A stretch of DNA of 64,000 bases from Polynucleobacter sp. MWH-Svant-W18 (lineage in GTDB: Bacteria > Pseudomonadota > Gammaproteobacteria > Burkholderiales > Burkholderiaceae): contig NZ_CP061293.1 in NCBI RefSeq assembly GCF_018687495.1, forward strand, positions 1,657,242 through 1,721,241, in the 5' to 3' direction. Within the stretch, counting starts at the first letter, position 1, and every line of letters starts with the position of its first letter. The translations under genes and the position numbers were made by a program. The notes beneath the pieces were generated by a model. That model was not told the DNA's origin and ran no database searches. It saw only the letters and a program-made list of their open reading frames with translations. This document shows positions 49,923 to 61,399 of this stretch, piece after piece.

Positions 49923-51251
49923 TTAACGCATTTTTTCTTCTTTTTGATCCAACAAGTATTCAGGATCCTGCGCTTCAATCCAGCCATCTCTGTTTAAGGC
50001 GCTAGACAACTGTTTCTCATCTAGCTCGCCTGTCCACTTTGCAACAACGATAGTTGCAACGCCATTACCAACTAAGTTGGTCAAAGCACGTGCTTCAGAC
50101 ATAAAACGGTCGATGCCTAAAATAATTGCAAGGCCTGCTACAGGCACATTACCCACTGCAGATAATGTTGCTGCCAATACAATGAATCCGCTGCCCGTAA
50201 TACCTGCGGCACCTTTTGAGGTCAGCAATAAAACCAGCAAAAGAGTGACCTGCTGAAAAATAGTCATGGGGGTATCAGTCGCCTGCGCAATGAATACTGC
50301 AGCCATTGTTAAATAGATTGAGGTGCCATCCAGATTAAATGAATACCCTGTTGGAATAACCAAGCCTACGCAACTTTTCTTGGCTCCCAAAAGCTCCATC
50401 TTCTCCATCATGCGTGGCAAAACTGATTCGGAGGATGAGGTACCTAAAACAATTAAAAGCTCTTCCTTGATATAGCGCACAAACTTGAAAATGCTAAATC
50501 CATTTAAGCGCGCGATGATCCCTAAAACAATAAAGACAAACAGTAAGCAGGTGATGTAGAAGGCACCCATCAGCTTGCCTAGAGAAAATAATGAGCTGAC
50601 GCCATACTTACCAATCGTAAAGGCCATTGCCCCAAAAGCGCCGATTGGTGCAAATTTCATGATGATGCCAATGATGTCAAAAAGAACATGTGAGGTTTTT
50701 TCAATCAAGTCAAACACCATCGTTCCACGACCGCCAAATCTATGTAACGCAAAACCAAATAACACTGCAATAAAGAGCACTTGCAAAATTTCACCCTTCG
50801 CAAATGCGTCAACGGCTGTACTCGGAATAATGTTGAGTAAAAATTCAGTCGTTGTGGCCATTTTTCCTGGGCCAGTGTAAGCAGCAATCCCTTTAGTATC
50901 TAAGCTCGCTGGATCAATGTTCATACCGACACCGGGCTGTAGAACATTCACTACAACCAGTCCCACGATCAAGGCAATCGTGCTCACGATTTCAAAATAC
51001 AGAAGGGCAATGCCGCCTGTCTTGCCAACTTTTTTCATGTCTTCCATACCGGCAATACCAACCACAACCGTACAGAAAATAATGGGCGCAATTAACATCT
51101 TGATGCCTTTAATAAAGGCATCCCCAAAAGGCTTCATATCAACGCCTAAGGAAGGATAGAAATGGCCCAGCAAAACACCCAAAACGACTGCTACCAGCAC
51201 CTGAAAATAGAGAATTTTATAAATTGGTGGTTTTTTCAAACTAGCAGTCAT
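49923..51251 (-). CDS. dctA: C4-dicarboxylate:cation symporter, DctA type
   Basis: A 442-residue member of the DAACS family with about eight helices and the re-entrant loops. The conserved blocks [41 protein letters not shown] and [21 protein letters not shown] are characteristic of DctA, which takes up succinate, fumarate and malate. Its stop codon abuts the kinase stop (convergent, zero gap). Confidence 0.93.
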   Translation of the reverse strand: MTASLKKPPIYKILYFQVLVAVVLGVLLGHFYPSLGVDMKPFGDAFIKGIKMLIAPIIFCTVVVGIAGMEDMKKVGKTGGIALLYFEIVSTIALIVGLVVVNVLQPGVGMNIDPASLDTKGIAAYTGPGKMATTTEFLLNIIPSTAVDAFAKGEILQVLFIAVLFGFALHRFGGRGTMVFDLIEKTSHVLFDIIGIIMKFAPIGAFGAMAFTIGKYGVSSLFSLGKLMGAFYITCLLFVFIVLGIIARLNGFSIFKFVRYIKEELLIVLGTSSSESVLPRMMEKMELLGAKKSCVGLVIPTGYSFNLDGTSIYLTMAAVFIAQATDTPMTIFQQVTLLLVLLLTSKGAAGITGSGFIVLAATLSAVGNVPVAGLAIILGIDRFMSEARALTNLVGNGVATIVVAKWTGELDEKQLSSALNRDGWIEAQDPEYLLDQKEEKMR

Positions 51252-51351
51252 TTTGTTTTTCCTTGTTCAATTTGGATGACTTTTGCAGTTTAGCGAATAT
51301 CTAATATTGCCCTGCACCATTTAAATCCCATCTTTAACGGATAATGTAGCC

Positions 51352-52089
51352 ATGGAAGAAAAAGTACGTGTTTCTAAACTGCTCTCAGAACTGGGATTAT
51401 GTTCACGCCGCGAGGCAGATGCCTATATTGAGCAAGGCTTAGTCACCGTTGATGGTGAGGTAGTCAATGAGCTTGGTGTTCGTGCATATCGGCATCAAAA
51501 GATTGAATTACAGTCTGGAGCCAAAGTACAACAGGCTTCTCGAGTAACCGTGATTTTGAATAAGCCAGTAGGCTACATCTCTCACTACGATGATGAGCAA
51601 GAGTATCAACCTGCTGCCTCCTTAATCACCCCAGATAATTACTTCGGCAGTCCACTGGATAAGGGCCGCAGCCCGCGCTTTAATACCAAAGGACTAGCTC
51701 CTGCAGGTAGGTTAGATATTGACTCTACTGGCATGCTGGTACTGACCCAAGATGGGCGTATTGCTAAATTGCTGATCGGCGAAAACAGTCCGATTGAAAA
51801 AGAATATTTGGTGCGAGTGGAAGGGGCACTCTCATTTGAAGATCTCGATCGTTTAAAACATGGCCTCTCGCTGGATGGCGTTGCACTCAAACCAGCACAA
51901 GTGAGTTGGCAAAATGAAGATCAGTTACGTTTTGTATTGCGCGAAGGTCGTAAGCGCCAAATTCGCAGAATGTGTGAGATGGTAGGCCTCAAAGTCATTG
52001 GCCTGAAGCGCGTCAGAATGGGTCGTATCTCATTGGGCCCATTGCCCCCAGGCCAATGGCGATTTGTTAGGGCGGATGAGCAATTCTGA
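51352..52089 (+). CDS. rRNA pseudouridine synthase (RsuA/RluB/E/F family)
   Basis: A 245-residue enzyme with an N-terminal S4 RNA-binding domain ([24 protein letters not shown]) and the catalytic segment [21 protein letters not shown] containing the conserved Asp (in RLD). [18 protein letters not shown] is the standard C-terminal motif. The overall form, with NKPVGYISH, resembles RluF (23S rRNA U2604) rather than RluB, but I do not assign the target position. Confidence 0.9.
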   Translation: MEEKVRVSKLLSELGLCSRREADAYIEQGLVTVDGEVVNELGVRAYRHQKIELQSGAKVQQASRVTVILNKPVGYISHYDDEQEYQPAASLITPDNYFGSPLDKGRSPRFNTKGLAPAGRLDIDSTGMLVLTQDGRIAKLLIGENSPIEKEYLVRVEGALSFEDLDRLKHGLSLDGVALKPAQVSWQNEDQLRFVLREGRKRQIRRMCEMVGLKVIGLKRVRMGRISLGPLPPGQWRFVRADEQF

Positions 52090-52109
52090 AGAAGCTTGCC
52101 CGCTTATAA

Positions 52110-53774
52110 TTGCGTCCGAACCACACTAATCAGCGCAGAATTACCATCGAAACCACTACCTCCAGTACCCCAGGCGCAGAAGTATTACGACGTCGCAGCT
52201 TTGCCATCATCTCTCACCCAGATGCAGGAAAAACTACGCTTACTGAAAAACTACTGCTCTATGCAGGGGCGATTCAGATTGCGGGAAGCGTAAAGGCTCG
52301 CAAAGCCAGTCGACATGCAACTTCAGACTGGATGGAAATTGAAAAGCAACGCGGCATTTCTGTAGCAAGCTCAGTCATGCAGATGGAATATCGTGACTGC
52401 ATCATTAATCTCTTAGATACTCCGGGCCACCAAGACTTCTCCGAGGATACCTACCGTGTATTAACGGCTGTTGACTCTGCATTAATGGTCATTGATGCTG
52501 CCAACGGCGTTGAATCACAAACCCTTCGTTTACTTGAAGTATGTCGTGCTCGCAACACGCCAATTGTGACCTTCATTAATAAGATGGATCGCGAGGTCAA
52601 ACCTCCCATGGAATTAATGGATGAAATTGAAACCGCCCTAGGTATTGAAGTTGTGCCATTTACTTGGCCAGTAGGTATGGGCAAATCTTTTGCCGGCGTG
52701 ATTGATATTGCCAATATGCGTATGCGCATGTTCAAGGCGGGCGAAGATCGTGTTACGGAAGACTCTCATGCAGTTGTCGATATCAATGATCCTGCCCTTA
52801 GAGAGCGTCTTGGATCTGATCTTGAAAACGCCTTAGCAGAAGTCGAGCTTATCAAAGAAGCGATGCCTGCTTTTGACCGCGAGGCCTTCTTGGCAGGCCG
52901 ACAATCGCCCGTCTTCTTTGGCTCAGCGATTAACAATTTCGGGGTTCGAGAAATTCTGAATACGCTTGTTGAGCTGGCACCTTCACCAGGTTCACGCAAA
53001 GCATTGCAACGCGAAGTAAGTCCGTCTGAAAATAAATTCTCAGCAGTAGTGTTTAAGATTCAAGCGAATATGGATCCCGCCCATCGCGATCGCGTAGCAT
53101 TTTTACGAATTTGCTCTGGTCACTTTCAGCGCGGCATGAAGCTCAAGATTTGTCGTAACGCAAAAGAAGTGCGCACCAATAATGCTTTGTCTTTTCTTTC
53201 GCAAAGACGCGATATTTTGGATGAAGCATTTCCAGGAGATATTATTGGTCTGCCAAATCATGGCCTACTTCGCCTGGGTGACACACTAACAGAGGGCGAG
53301 CAACTTCAATTTACTGGCCTACCTTTTTTTGCGCCTGAAATTTTTCGCATGGTTGAATCTGCCGATCCTTTGCGATCTAAACAACTGAGAACTGGCCTGA
53401 TGCAATTAGGTGAAGAAGGCGCTATTCAGGTATTCCGCCCTATGTCTGGTGGCACGATGCTACTTGGCGCTTTTGGACAGCTGCAATTCGAAGTAGTGAG
53501 TCACCGCCTCCAAACTGAATATGGGGCAGAAGTACGTTTGTTGCCTGCACGCTATAGCTTAGCGCGCTGGGTAAGCTCAGATGACCCCGTAGCATTAAAA
53601 AAGTTCACTCAAGAAAACATTCACCGCATGGCAGAAGATGTTGTGGGCGCTTCAGTATTTTTGGCTTCCCATAAGTCGGAGTTAGATGTAGCACAACAGC
53701 GCTGGGAATCGATTCAATTCCACGCGCTCAGAGAACATGCCGGATTAATCTACCAGTCGGATCTGGCAGGCTAA
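52110..53774 (+). CDS. prfC: peptide chain release factor 3
   Basis: A translational GTPase that removes RF1/RF2 from the ribosome. G1 SHPDAGKTTLTEKLL, the G2 region RGISVASSVMQ, G3 LLDTPGHQDFSEDTYR and G4 FINKMDRE are present, then the RF3 C-terminal domains. No ATG or GTG exists before the G1 motif: the only conventional candidate is the TTG at 52110, which itself overlaps a TATAAT sequence (52105-52110). In-frame ATT 52140 or ATC 52146 would give a more usual N-terminus. The start therefore remains open. Confidence 0.94.
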   Translation: MRPNHTNQRRITIETTTSSTPGAEVLRRRSFAIISHPDAGKTTLTEKLLLYAGAIQIAGSVKARKASRHATSDWMEIEKQRGISVASSVMQMEYRDCIINLLDTPGHQDFSEDTYRVLTAVDSALMVIDAANGVESQTLRLLEVCRARNTPIVTFINKMDREVKPPMELMDEIETALGIEVVPFTWPVGMGKSFAGVIDIANMRMRMFKAGEDRVTEDSHAVVDINDPALRERLGSDLENALAEVELIKEAMPAFDREAFLAGRQSPVFFGSAINNFGVREILNTLVELAPSPGSRKALQREVSPSENKFSAVVFKIQANMDPAHRDRVAFLRICSGHFQRGMKLKICRNAKEVRTNNALSFLSQRRDILDEAFPGDIIGLPNHGLLRLGDTLTEGEQLQFTGLPFFAPEIFRMVESADPLRSKQLRTGLMQLGEEGAIQVFRPMSGGTMLLGAFGQLQFEVVSHRLQTEYGAEVRLLPARYSLARWVSSDDPVALKKFTQENIHRMAEDVVGASVFLASHKSELDVAQQRWESIQFHALREHAGLIYQSDLAG

Positions 53775-53781
53775 TTGATTG

Positions 53782-54021
53782 CTATTGTTTTTGTGGGTAC
53801 TTGCAGTCAAAAACAGCAACCAACTGTGTGTCACTATTTCTGAAAGTGGCAACCTTACCGTATTGCGCACAATAAGTATTAGCGTTTTGGGTTAACTGTG
53901 CAATAGACTCGCCATTACTATTCAGATAGGTCACGTGATTGGCATCTGATGCGTCTGTATAGACTGCAGCACACCCACTGAGGCTAATGATGCAGAGAAT
54001 GCTAGGTAGATAAGCCTTCAT
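53782..54021 (-). CDS. small putative lipoprotein
   Basis: A 79-residue protein with a type II signal peptide: MKAYLPSILCIISLSGC, lipobox LSGC, mature Cys17. The mature part has two further Cys (TYCAQYG and FDCKYP) that could form a disulphide. Resembles small conserved lipoproteins without known function. Convergent with prfC (7 bp apart). Confidence 0.75.
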   Translation of the reverse strand: MKAYLPSILCIISLSGCAAVYTDASDANHVTYLNSNGESIAQLTQNANTYCAQYGKVATFRNSDTQLVAVFDCKYPQKQ

Positions 54022-54044
54022 ATAAAACCTTCCTGATGCCTTAG

Positions 54045-54278
54045 TTATTTACTGTGAATGATTTTTTCTAGTAATGCGGCCGTTATCCTGCTAGCGAATG
54101 GACGATAAAGCAATATACAGACGATTGCTACTGGATATGCTACCAACCAAACCTCAAGCCAAACTAAAAAGAAGTTTTCTATAGGTCCCACACGTACAAA
54201 AGTAGTTGCAAGGGTAATGCTCACTGACATCAGAAAGCCCATTACCAAAGAAAATAGGATGTTTGCAAGATTAATCAT
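54045..54278 (-). CDS. DUF2798-like small membrane protein
   Basis: A 77-residue protein with two membrane helices (about 4-27 and 35-60). The pattern of a GFLMSVSITLATTF helix and a WLEVWLVAYPVAI helix fits the DUF2798 family, whose function is unknown. It lies 23 bp before the small lipoprotein gene and may share its transcript. Confidence 0.72.
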   Translation of the reverse strand: MINLANILFSLVMGFLMSVSITLATTFVRVGPIENFFLVWLEVWLVAYPVAIVCILLYRPFASRITAALLEKIIHSK

Positions 54279-54404
54279 GCCTTAATCATAGCGCCTGAAC
54301 ATTGAAGCTGTTATTCTGAACTGTGATCACTATTGTGCGCCCTAGACAGGGGAATCTTTGAACTTGCTTCTAGGATTCATCATTCCATTACTCTAGGAAA
54401 CTTC

Positions 54405-54587
54405 ATGGCTGTAGGCCAAAACCAAAGAAACAGAAAAAACGACCCCATGCTCACCAAAACAGGAAAAGCGCGCCTTGGGCCACTGAACGTTACACAGCTC
54501 AATAAATTACTTGAGACCAGTACAAAACCAAAAGATAAAGACAAGATTTTAAGAGCGCTTAGCAAACACGCTATCGCTGCTGCGTAA
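54405..54587 (+). CDS. small basic hypothetical protein
   Basis: A 60-residue Lys/Asn/Gln-rich protein (MAVGQNQRNRKNDPMLTKTG near the start). I chose the ATG at 54405, which has a TAGGAAA Shine-Dalgarno; the frame extends to 54333 without one. The middle (GPLNVTQLNKLLETSTKPKDKDKILRAL) looks like a short helical pair. A clear intrinsic terminator follows, supporting a real transcribed gene. No family is recognised. Confidence 0.68.
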   Translation: MAVGQNQRNRKNDPMLTKTGKARLGPLNVTQLNKLLETSTKPKDKDKILRALSKHAIAAA

Positions 54588-54592
54588 ATTCC

Positions 54593-54619
54593 AAGCCCCG
54601 CACCAACGGGGCTTTTTTA
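54593..54619 (+). terminator. intrinsic terminator after the small basic protein gene
   Basis: AAGCCCCG, six-base loop, CGGGGCTT followed by further T: an 8-bp GC-rich stem with a T-tract starting 5 bp after the stop codon at 54587. Confidence 0.9.
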
Positions 54620-54655
54620 CATCCTAAGTTTTGTTGAGGGCTTTATCATTGACCC

Positions 54656-55300
54656 ATGACTACAACCCGCTTTTGCTTAGTGCGCCATGGAGAAACTGAT
54701 TGGAATGTCGAGCGTCGCCTACAGGGTCATACTGATATTTCGCTAAATACTTCCGGATTAGAGCAGGCCTCCCAAATGGCTCAAGCCCTGAAAGAAATGA
54801 ATTTGCAGTTCGATGTGCTTTACACCAGCGACCTACAGCGAGCTAGGCAAACGGCTAAAGCCATTGAAAACTTATATCAAGTTACCGCGATCACAAATAG
54901 CGCCCTTAGAGAACGTCATCTTGGCGCCCTGCAAGGCTTAAGCTTGAATGATGCTCCCCTAGTAGAGCCAGAGCTGTGGAAGATTCATTTGAGCAGGGAC
55001 CTCTATCACGATATGCGTGGCGGAGAAAGTATTGTGCAATTTTCAGAGCGCATTCGATGTGCGCTAGAGGAGCTTAGACAAAAACATGTCGGCAAAACTA
55101 TTTTGTTAGTTAGTCATGGGGGCGCATTAGACATGATGTATCGAGTGGCTAGCAATCAAGCCTTGGAGGCCGAAAAAGCCGTTACAGTCCCCAATGCATC
55201 GCTCAATTGGATAAGCCATGATGGTAATGCTTGGAAGGTTGAGCGCTGGGCAGATACCAGCCATCTCCAGAAAAACGCCCTCGATAATTTAGACCTTTAA
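54656..55300 (+). CDS. histidine phosphatase family protein (phosphoglycerate-mutase-like)
   Basis: A 214-residue branch-1 histidine phosphatase. LVRHGETDWNVERRLQGHTDI carries the catalytic His11 with Arg10, LYTSDLQRARQTA and LRERHLGALQG the later conserved positions, and VSHGGALD the second His. Members include cofactor-dependent mutases and small-molecule phosphatases; the substrate is not evident. The 3' end overlaps the convergent peroxiredoxin gene by 4 bp. Confidence 0.88.
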   Translation: MTTTRFCLVRHGETDWNVERRLQGHTDISLNTSGLEQASQMAQALKEMNLQFDVLYTSDLQRARQTAKAIENLYQVTAITNSALRERHLGALQGLSLNDAPLVEPELWKIHLSRDLYHDMRGGESIVQFSERIRCALEELRQKHVGKTILLVSHGGALDMMYRVASNQALEAEKAVTVPNASLNWISHDGNAWKVERWADTSHLQKNALDNLDL

Positions 55301-55881
55301 GTCCGACTCCATGAAAGACAACTTTTAAGGGTGTTTTTTAAGAAATCAATAACCCAAGGGGCATCGCTATCACTCGGAAAGATAGGGTAATGCACGCCCA
55401 CAATCACGCCATCATTTGCAATCAGCGTAACTCGCTTGAGCAAGGTCATTCCGCTAGCAACAAAGGTGGGCATATTCAACGCCCTCTGAAATTGATGGTC
55501 TGCATCACTGACTACTGGAAAAGGTAAATGCAACCTATCAGCCATCTCTTTTTGATATTCAGTAGTTTGCACGCTCAAGCCAATGACTTGTGCACCTAGC
55601 GACTGAAGCTCCTGATAGTGATCCCTAAAGGCACAACTTTGTGGTGTGCAACCCCTTGCTCCAGGGATTTGATCCCAGCCCTCAGGGAGGGCGACATTAG
55701 GCTGCCCTGTCATAGGGTAGCAGTAAATAACCAATTTGCCCTTGATCTTACCTAGAGCAATATCTTCGCCACTTGTGGATCTTAAGACAATCTGGGGCAA
55801 CTGCAATCCACACAAGTGGGCTGCAGAACCATCGTCTTGTGGAATTGGAAGGTGACTTGGAAGTTGATTGAGATTAGAAAT
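55297..55881 (-). CDS. peroxiredoxin (AhpC/TSA/BCP-like)
   Basis: A thioredoxin-fold peroxidase with the Cys region GARGCTPQSCAFRDHY and AQVIGLSVQTTEYQKEMADRL. The conventional start is the TTG at 55815 (172 residues), but the frame stays open upstream, and the extra residues (SHLPIPQDDGSAAHL) look like the normal N-terminus of this group. The only plausible initiator there is an ATT at 55881 with an AGGGGGG Shine-Dalgarno about 4-5 bases upstream; an in-frame TAG lies just beyond. I therefore extend the gene to 55881 with caution. Confidence 0.8.
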   Translation of the reverse strand: MSNLNQLPSHLPIPQDDGSAAHLCGLQLPQIVLRSTSGEDIALGKIKGKLVIYCYPMTGQPNVALPEGWDQIPGARGCTPQSCAFRDHYQELQSLGAQVIGLSVQTTEYQKEMADRLHLPFPVVSDADHQFQRALNMPTFVASGMTLLKRVTLIANDGVIVGVHYPIFPSDSDAPWVIDFLKNTLKSCLSWSRT

Positions 55882-55926
55882 AAGACCCCCCTAGATAACT
55901 TAGTGGCGACTTAATCTACAAGCAAA

Positions 55927-56082
55927 CTAGCGGCCACCTTGACAATCTACAGGCAACTCCCAAAAGGGTTTACCTTGACTGTAATCGCAATTAAGGCCAA
56001 CAGGCGAAGTAGTGCTTGCCAGACAGCCGCCCAAAGTCATCAGAAAAGAAAGGGTGAAAACTAACCTAAATACTTGTTTCAT
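55927..56082 (-). CDS. small putative lipoprotein (51 residues)
   Basis: The ATG at 56082 has a very strong Shine-Dalgarno (AGGAGG, six bases upstream) and opens a 51-residue frame ending TAG at 55927-55929. The product has a lipoprotein signal (FTLSFLMTLGGC, lipobox LGGC, mature Cys20) and a short mature part with two more Cys and the ending ELPVDCQGGR. The signal, lipobox and ribosome binding site together make it a credible gene despite its size. Function unknown. Confidence 0.75.
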   Translation of the reverse strand: MKQVFRLVFTLSFLMTLGGCLASTTSPVGLNCDYSQGKPFWELPVDCQGGR

Positions 56083-56124
56083 AGCGCTCCTCCTAGGATA
56101 TAGAGATATTCTCTCATAAGAATT

Positions 56125-56763
56125 TTAGGCCTGACGACGCAATAAAGCCATCATAACTAGGACCGCCACGACTTCTGCAATGACAAATCCCAGAACATCG
56201 CTTGGAGCAATACCGACAAAGGTATTCGTGAAACTTCGCGCAAAAGCAACTGCAGGGTTTGCGAAGAAAGTGGAAGAGGTAAACCAGTATCCGGCTGTTA
56301 CCGTTAGTGCCACCAACATCGGCACATGATCTTTAGCCTCTTGATCACCCAGTCGAATTACTGAGAGCAAGATGATGGTGGATATAAATTCGCTGAACCA
56401 AATGCCAGGGCCAGATCTACTCTTGGTTGACTCTTGAAGGATGGTCAGGCCAAACATATAGTGCGTCAGCCAGATGCCAAGGATTGCCCCACTAAATTGA
56501 CACGCCCAATAGCCAAGCATCTTTTTTAAATGAAGATGCCCTAATTTCCAGAACATCACGCTCACCACGGGATTAAAGTGTGCGCCTGAAATTGGCCCAA
56601 GTAAGGTGATCAGAACGTATAGGCCAGCTCCAGTGGCAATACTATTGCCGAGTAGAGCCACGGCTGCATTGCCGCCCCCCAAGGTCTCGCCCATGATTCC
56701 AGACCCGGCAACTATTGCAAGCAGTAAAGCGGTGCCAAAAAATTCAGAAAGGTAAGATTTCAT
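56125..56763 (-). CDS. aquaporin family (MIP) channel
   Basis: A channel of about 212 residues with six hydrophobic helices. The two half-helix motifs are SGAHFNPVVS (NPV in place of the usual first NPA) and FFANPAVAFARSF (second NPA followed by the selectivity Arg). Starts at ATG 56763 (MKSYLSEFFGTALLLAIVAGSG), typical of the family; the longer frame to 56805 adds 14 polar residues. Substrate (water, glycerol or metalloid) is not clear; the absence of a longer loop after the second NPA is more like water channels. Confidence 0.88.
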   Translation of the reverse strand: MKSYLSEFFGTALLLAIVAGSGIMGETLGGGNAAVALLGNSIATGAGLYVLITLLGPISGAHFNPVVSVMFWKLGHLHLKKMLGYWACQFSGAILGIWLTHYMFGLTILQESTKSRSGPGIWFSEFISTIILLSVIRLGDQEAKDHVPMLVALTVTAGYWFTSSTFFANPAVAFARSFTNTFVGIAPSDVLGFVIAEVVAVLVMMALLRRQA

Positions 56764-56817
56764 ATAAAAAGAGTATCGCTTTGAAATAAAAGTATTTGAG
56801 CCCAAACTATAGTTTGA

Positions 56818-57714
56818 TCAAATAGGGTCAATATGCGTCATCACATTGAGAACGGGCAATTCTTTCATGATTTGATTTCTTGCTGCCAGGGCAATATCGT
56901 GCCCTATTTGAACCGTTGAATTAGCATCCACCTCAATGTGAACATCAACCAAGATCATGTCACCCATCTTGCGAGTGCGTAAATCATGAAATCCTCTAAC
57001 CCCTATGGTCGATTGAATAATCTCTTCAATTCTTTGATGCTCCTCAACAGATATCGCCCTGTCCATCAAATCATTTAACGCATCCCAGCTAAATTGCCAG
57101 CCTGTCTTGGCAACCATCAGGCCAACGACTAATGCACCGACTGAGTCCAAGATAGGATAGCCAAAGAGAGCGCCTACAATGCCCACAGAAACCACTAAAG
57201 AAGATGCTGCATCTGATCTCGCATGCCATGCATTTGCCACCAACATCGATGAGCGAACTCGTTCGGCTACAGCCAACATATATCTAAAGAGTAGCTCTTT
57301 AGCAAACAGGCATCCTAGGGCTACATACAAGGCAATGATCTGAATTTGCCCGGCAGGTACTGGGTCAATAATTTTTTCACCAGCTTTCCACAACATCCCA
57401 ACGCCAACAGCCAATAAAGATACCCCCAGAAATAATGAGGCAGCCGTTTCGTAGCGTTGATGTCCATAGTGATGGTCATCGTCTGCTTCTTTAGAGCTAT
57501 GTTGATTGGCAAATAACACAACAAAGTCAGCAACTAAATCGGTCAGAGAATGGATTCCATCGGCAATCAAACCTTGTGAGCCAGACACAATGCCCGCAGA
57601 CACCTGAGATATCGTTAGGCAAATATTGACGGCCACGCTAACCAAAGTACTTTTCTTGGCTGCTTGTTGTTTATCAGGCGTTTCGAGTTCGTGATCTTCG
57701 ATTACTTTATCCAT
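56818..57714 (-). CDS. cation diffusion facilitator family transporter
   Basis: A 298-residue CDF antiporter exporting Zn(II), Fe(II) or similar. Site-A residues are seen in ADGIHSLTDLVADF (His55, Asp59) and in the fifth helix region HARSDAASS (His and Asp). A His/Asp-rich loop (EADDDHHYGHQRYE) lies after helix 2, and a cytoplasmic C-terminal domain contains VDVHIEVD. It sits 55 bp upstream of the aquaporin gene on the same strand. Confidence 0.92.
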   Translation of the reverse strand: MDKVIEDHELETPDKQQAAKKSTLVSVAVNICLTISQVSAGIVSGSQGLIADGIHSLTDLVADFVVLFANQHSSKEADDDHHYGHQRYETAASLFLGVSLLAVGVGMLWKAGEKIIDPVPAGQIQIIALYVALGCLFAKELLFRYMLAVAERVRSSMLVANAWHARSDAASSLVVSVGIVGALFGYPILDSVGALVVGLMVAKTGWQFSWDALNDLMDRAISVEEHQRIEEIIQSTIGVRGFHDLRTRKMGDMILVDVHIEVDANSTVQIGHDIALAARNQIMKELPVLNVMTHIDPI

Positions 57715-57747
57715 TGGTCGATACTAACAAACTCAAAAGAAAGGATT

Positions 57748-58155
57748 ATGTTGTTTTGGCATTCTTTCTATAATGAGGCAAATAACCCGCTCCCAAAGGC
57801 TCAAATGGCTTGGATCATCACTAAATACTTACTCACCGCGGGAATGGTTGTATTCATATCCGAAGTGGCAAAGCGAAGCGATAGGCTAGGTGGTTTTATA
57901 GCTGCACTTCCTTTGATGACCGTGCTAACACTCGTGTGGCTATTTGTAGAAAATCAGCCGGAAGAAAAAATAGCCAATCACGCTTATTACACCTTTTGGT
58001 ACGTTATTCCGACCTTGCCGATGTTTTTACTCTTTCCTTACCTGCTTCCACGAATTGGATTTTGGTTCACCATGAGTGCTAGCGTAGCGGTGACTGTGAT
58101 TTGCTTTGGGCTATTCGCCTTGCTGATGAAAAACTTTGGCGTTGAGCTGCTATAG
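57748..58155 (+). CDS. DUF3147 family membrane protein
   Basis: A 135-residue protein with four hydrophobic helices. The block KYLLTAGMVVFISEVAKRSDRLGGFIAALPLMTVLTL is typical of DUF3147. I chose ATG 57748, which has AAAGGA seven bases upstream; the frame is open to 57664 but that part overlaps the divergent transporter gene. Function unknown. Confidence 0.85.
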   Translation: MLFWHSFYNEANNPLPKAQMAWIITKYLLTAGMVVFISEVAKRSDRLGGFIAALPLMTVLTLVWLFVENQPEEKIANHAYYTFWYVIPTLPMFLLFPYLLPRIGFWFTMSASVAVTVICFGLFALLMKNFGVELL

Positions 58156-58160
58156 AAAAA

Positions 58161-59009
58161 CTATTCAGTTGGTAAGGCTTGTGCTCCTACAGGAGTTTTA
58201 TATCGGTTGTAGGACCACATGTATTGATGAGGCTTAGCAATGATCATTTGCTCAAAGTGTTGATTCATCACTGTACAAGCTTCAATTGGGCAAGTAGGAA
58301 AAGCTTCTGACATCAGCCGGCTCTTGATAAACCATCCCTTACCAAGACCACGTCTTTCTGCGCTTACAAATAGAGTGGCAACTTCAGTTTGACGTGCTAG
58401 CTTTGCTGGAAAGGATGTGGTGTAGGCATATTGATTAAAAAATTTAGCCCAAACGCCATCCCCGACATTCGGCACTTGGTCGGCCAACAAGCCAATTACC
58501 TCACCCTGAATCAATGCCCTCTTAATTTTGCGAACCCCGCCCAAATTTGCTTCAACAAATTCCATTTGAGCATGGTGTCGAGATCTAAGCATCAACCGAT
58601 TAACCCAAGATTTTTTAGCGGGACGGTACATTACTGTTGCCTTCATATGTTCGGCAAAAATTCGCGGCACAATTTCAAATCCCCCCAAATGAGAAGCAAG
58701 AATAATGAGGCCTTTTCCATTTTTTGATAGATCAATAATTTGATCTAAGTTTTGGACTGTAGCTTTTTTGAGGGCCGAATTGGGGTGTCGCCAAATCCAA
58801 AGCGTATCTGCAAAAATAATTCCGGACTCGGCAGCCACTCTCCATGGCGTGAAAGAAAAACCGGAGTAATTTGCTGCATTGGCATGATTTTTATACAGAC
58901 GCGCTCGGTAACTAGAAGAGCATAGAAAAACCAATACACCAATTCCAGCCCCAAAAACTTGGAGTACTGCCAAGGGCAGGGAGCTAAACAGCCTTAAGAT
59001 GAAATACAT
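58161..59009 (-). CDS. LpxL/HtrB-family acyltransferase (paralogue 4)
   Basis: A protein of about 282 residues resembling the gene at 22809-23669: DTLWIWRHP, HLGGFEIVPRIFAEH (catalytic HX4E), MYRPAKKSWVN, GLLADQVPNVGDGVW and the ending QYMWSYNRYK. I set the start at ATG 59009 before the first hydrophobic segment; the open frame continues to 59081. It is the fourth LpxL-type gene of the window, isolated from the others and next to katG. Confidence 0.87.
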   Translation of the reverse strand: MYFILRLFSSLPLAVLQVFGAGIGVLVFLCSSSYRARLYKNHANAANYSGFSFTPWRVAAESGIIFADTLWIWRHPNSALKKATVQNLDQIIDLSKNGKGLIILASHLGGFEIVPRIFAEHMKATVMYRPAKKSWVNRLMLRSRHHAQMEFVEANLGGVRKIKRALIQGEVIGLLADQVPNVGDGVWAKFFNQYAYTTSFPAKLARQTEVATLFVSAERRGLGKGWFIKSRLMSEAFPTCPIEACTVMNQHFEQMIIAKPHQYMWSYNRYKTPVGAQALPTE

Positions 59010-59157
59010 TCGGCATTGTAGGCCTCCATGAAAATCTCGGTGGAATAGCTTTGCTCCGCCCCTCCTGGATAGTGTCATCAAAAAGAATTAGCATCAGAAA
59101 TACGCAATTTGAGTCTTATCGGTTAAGCTGAAACAGCAAAGCAAACTGATTTACTAA

Positions 59158-61323
<2,166 letters not shown>

Positions 61324-61350
61324 GCGACTTAAAATAAATCCACTAGCGGG

Positions 61351-61374
61351 GGGTAGGCAACTACCCTTTTTTTT
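61351..61374 (+). terminator. intrinsic terminator after katG
   Basis: GGGTAG, GCAA loop, CTACCC, then eight T; 27 bp after the katG stop. Confidence 0.88.
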
Positions 61375-61399
61375 GATTGCTTGCAATTCATGCCTAGCG

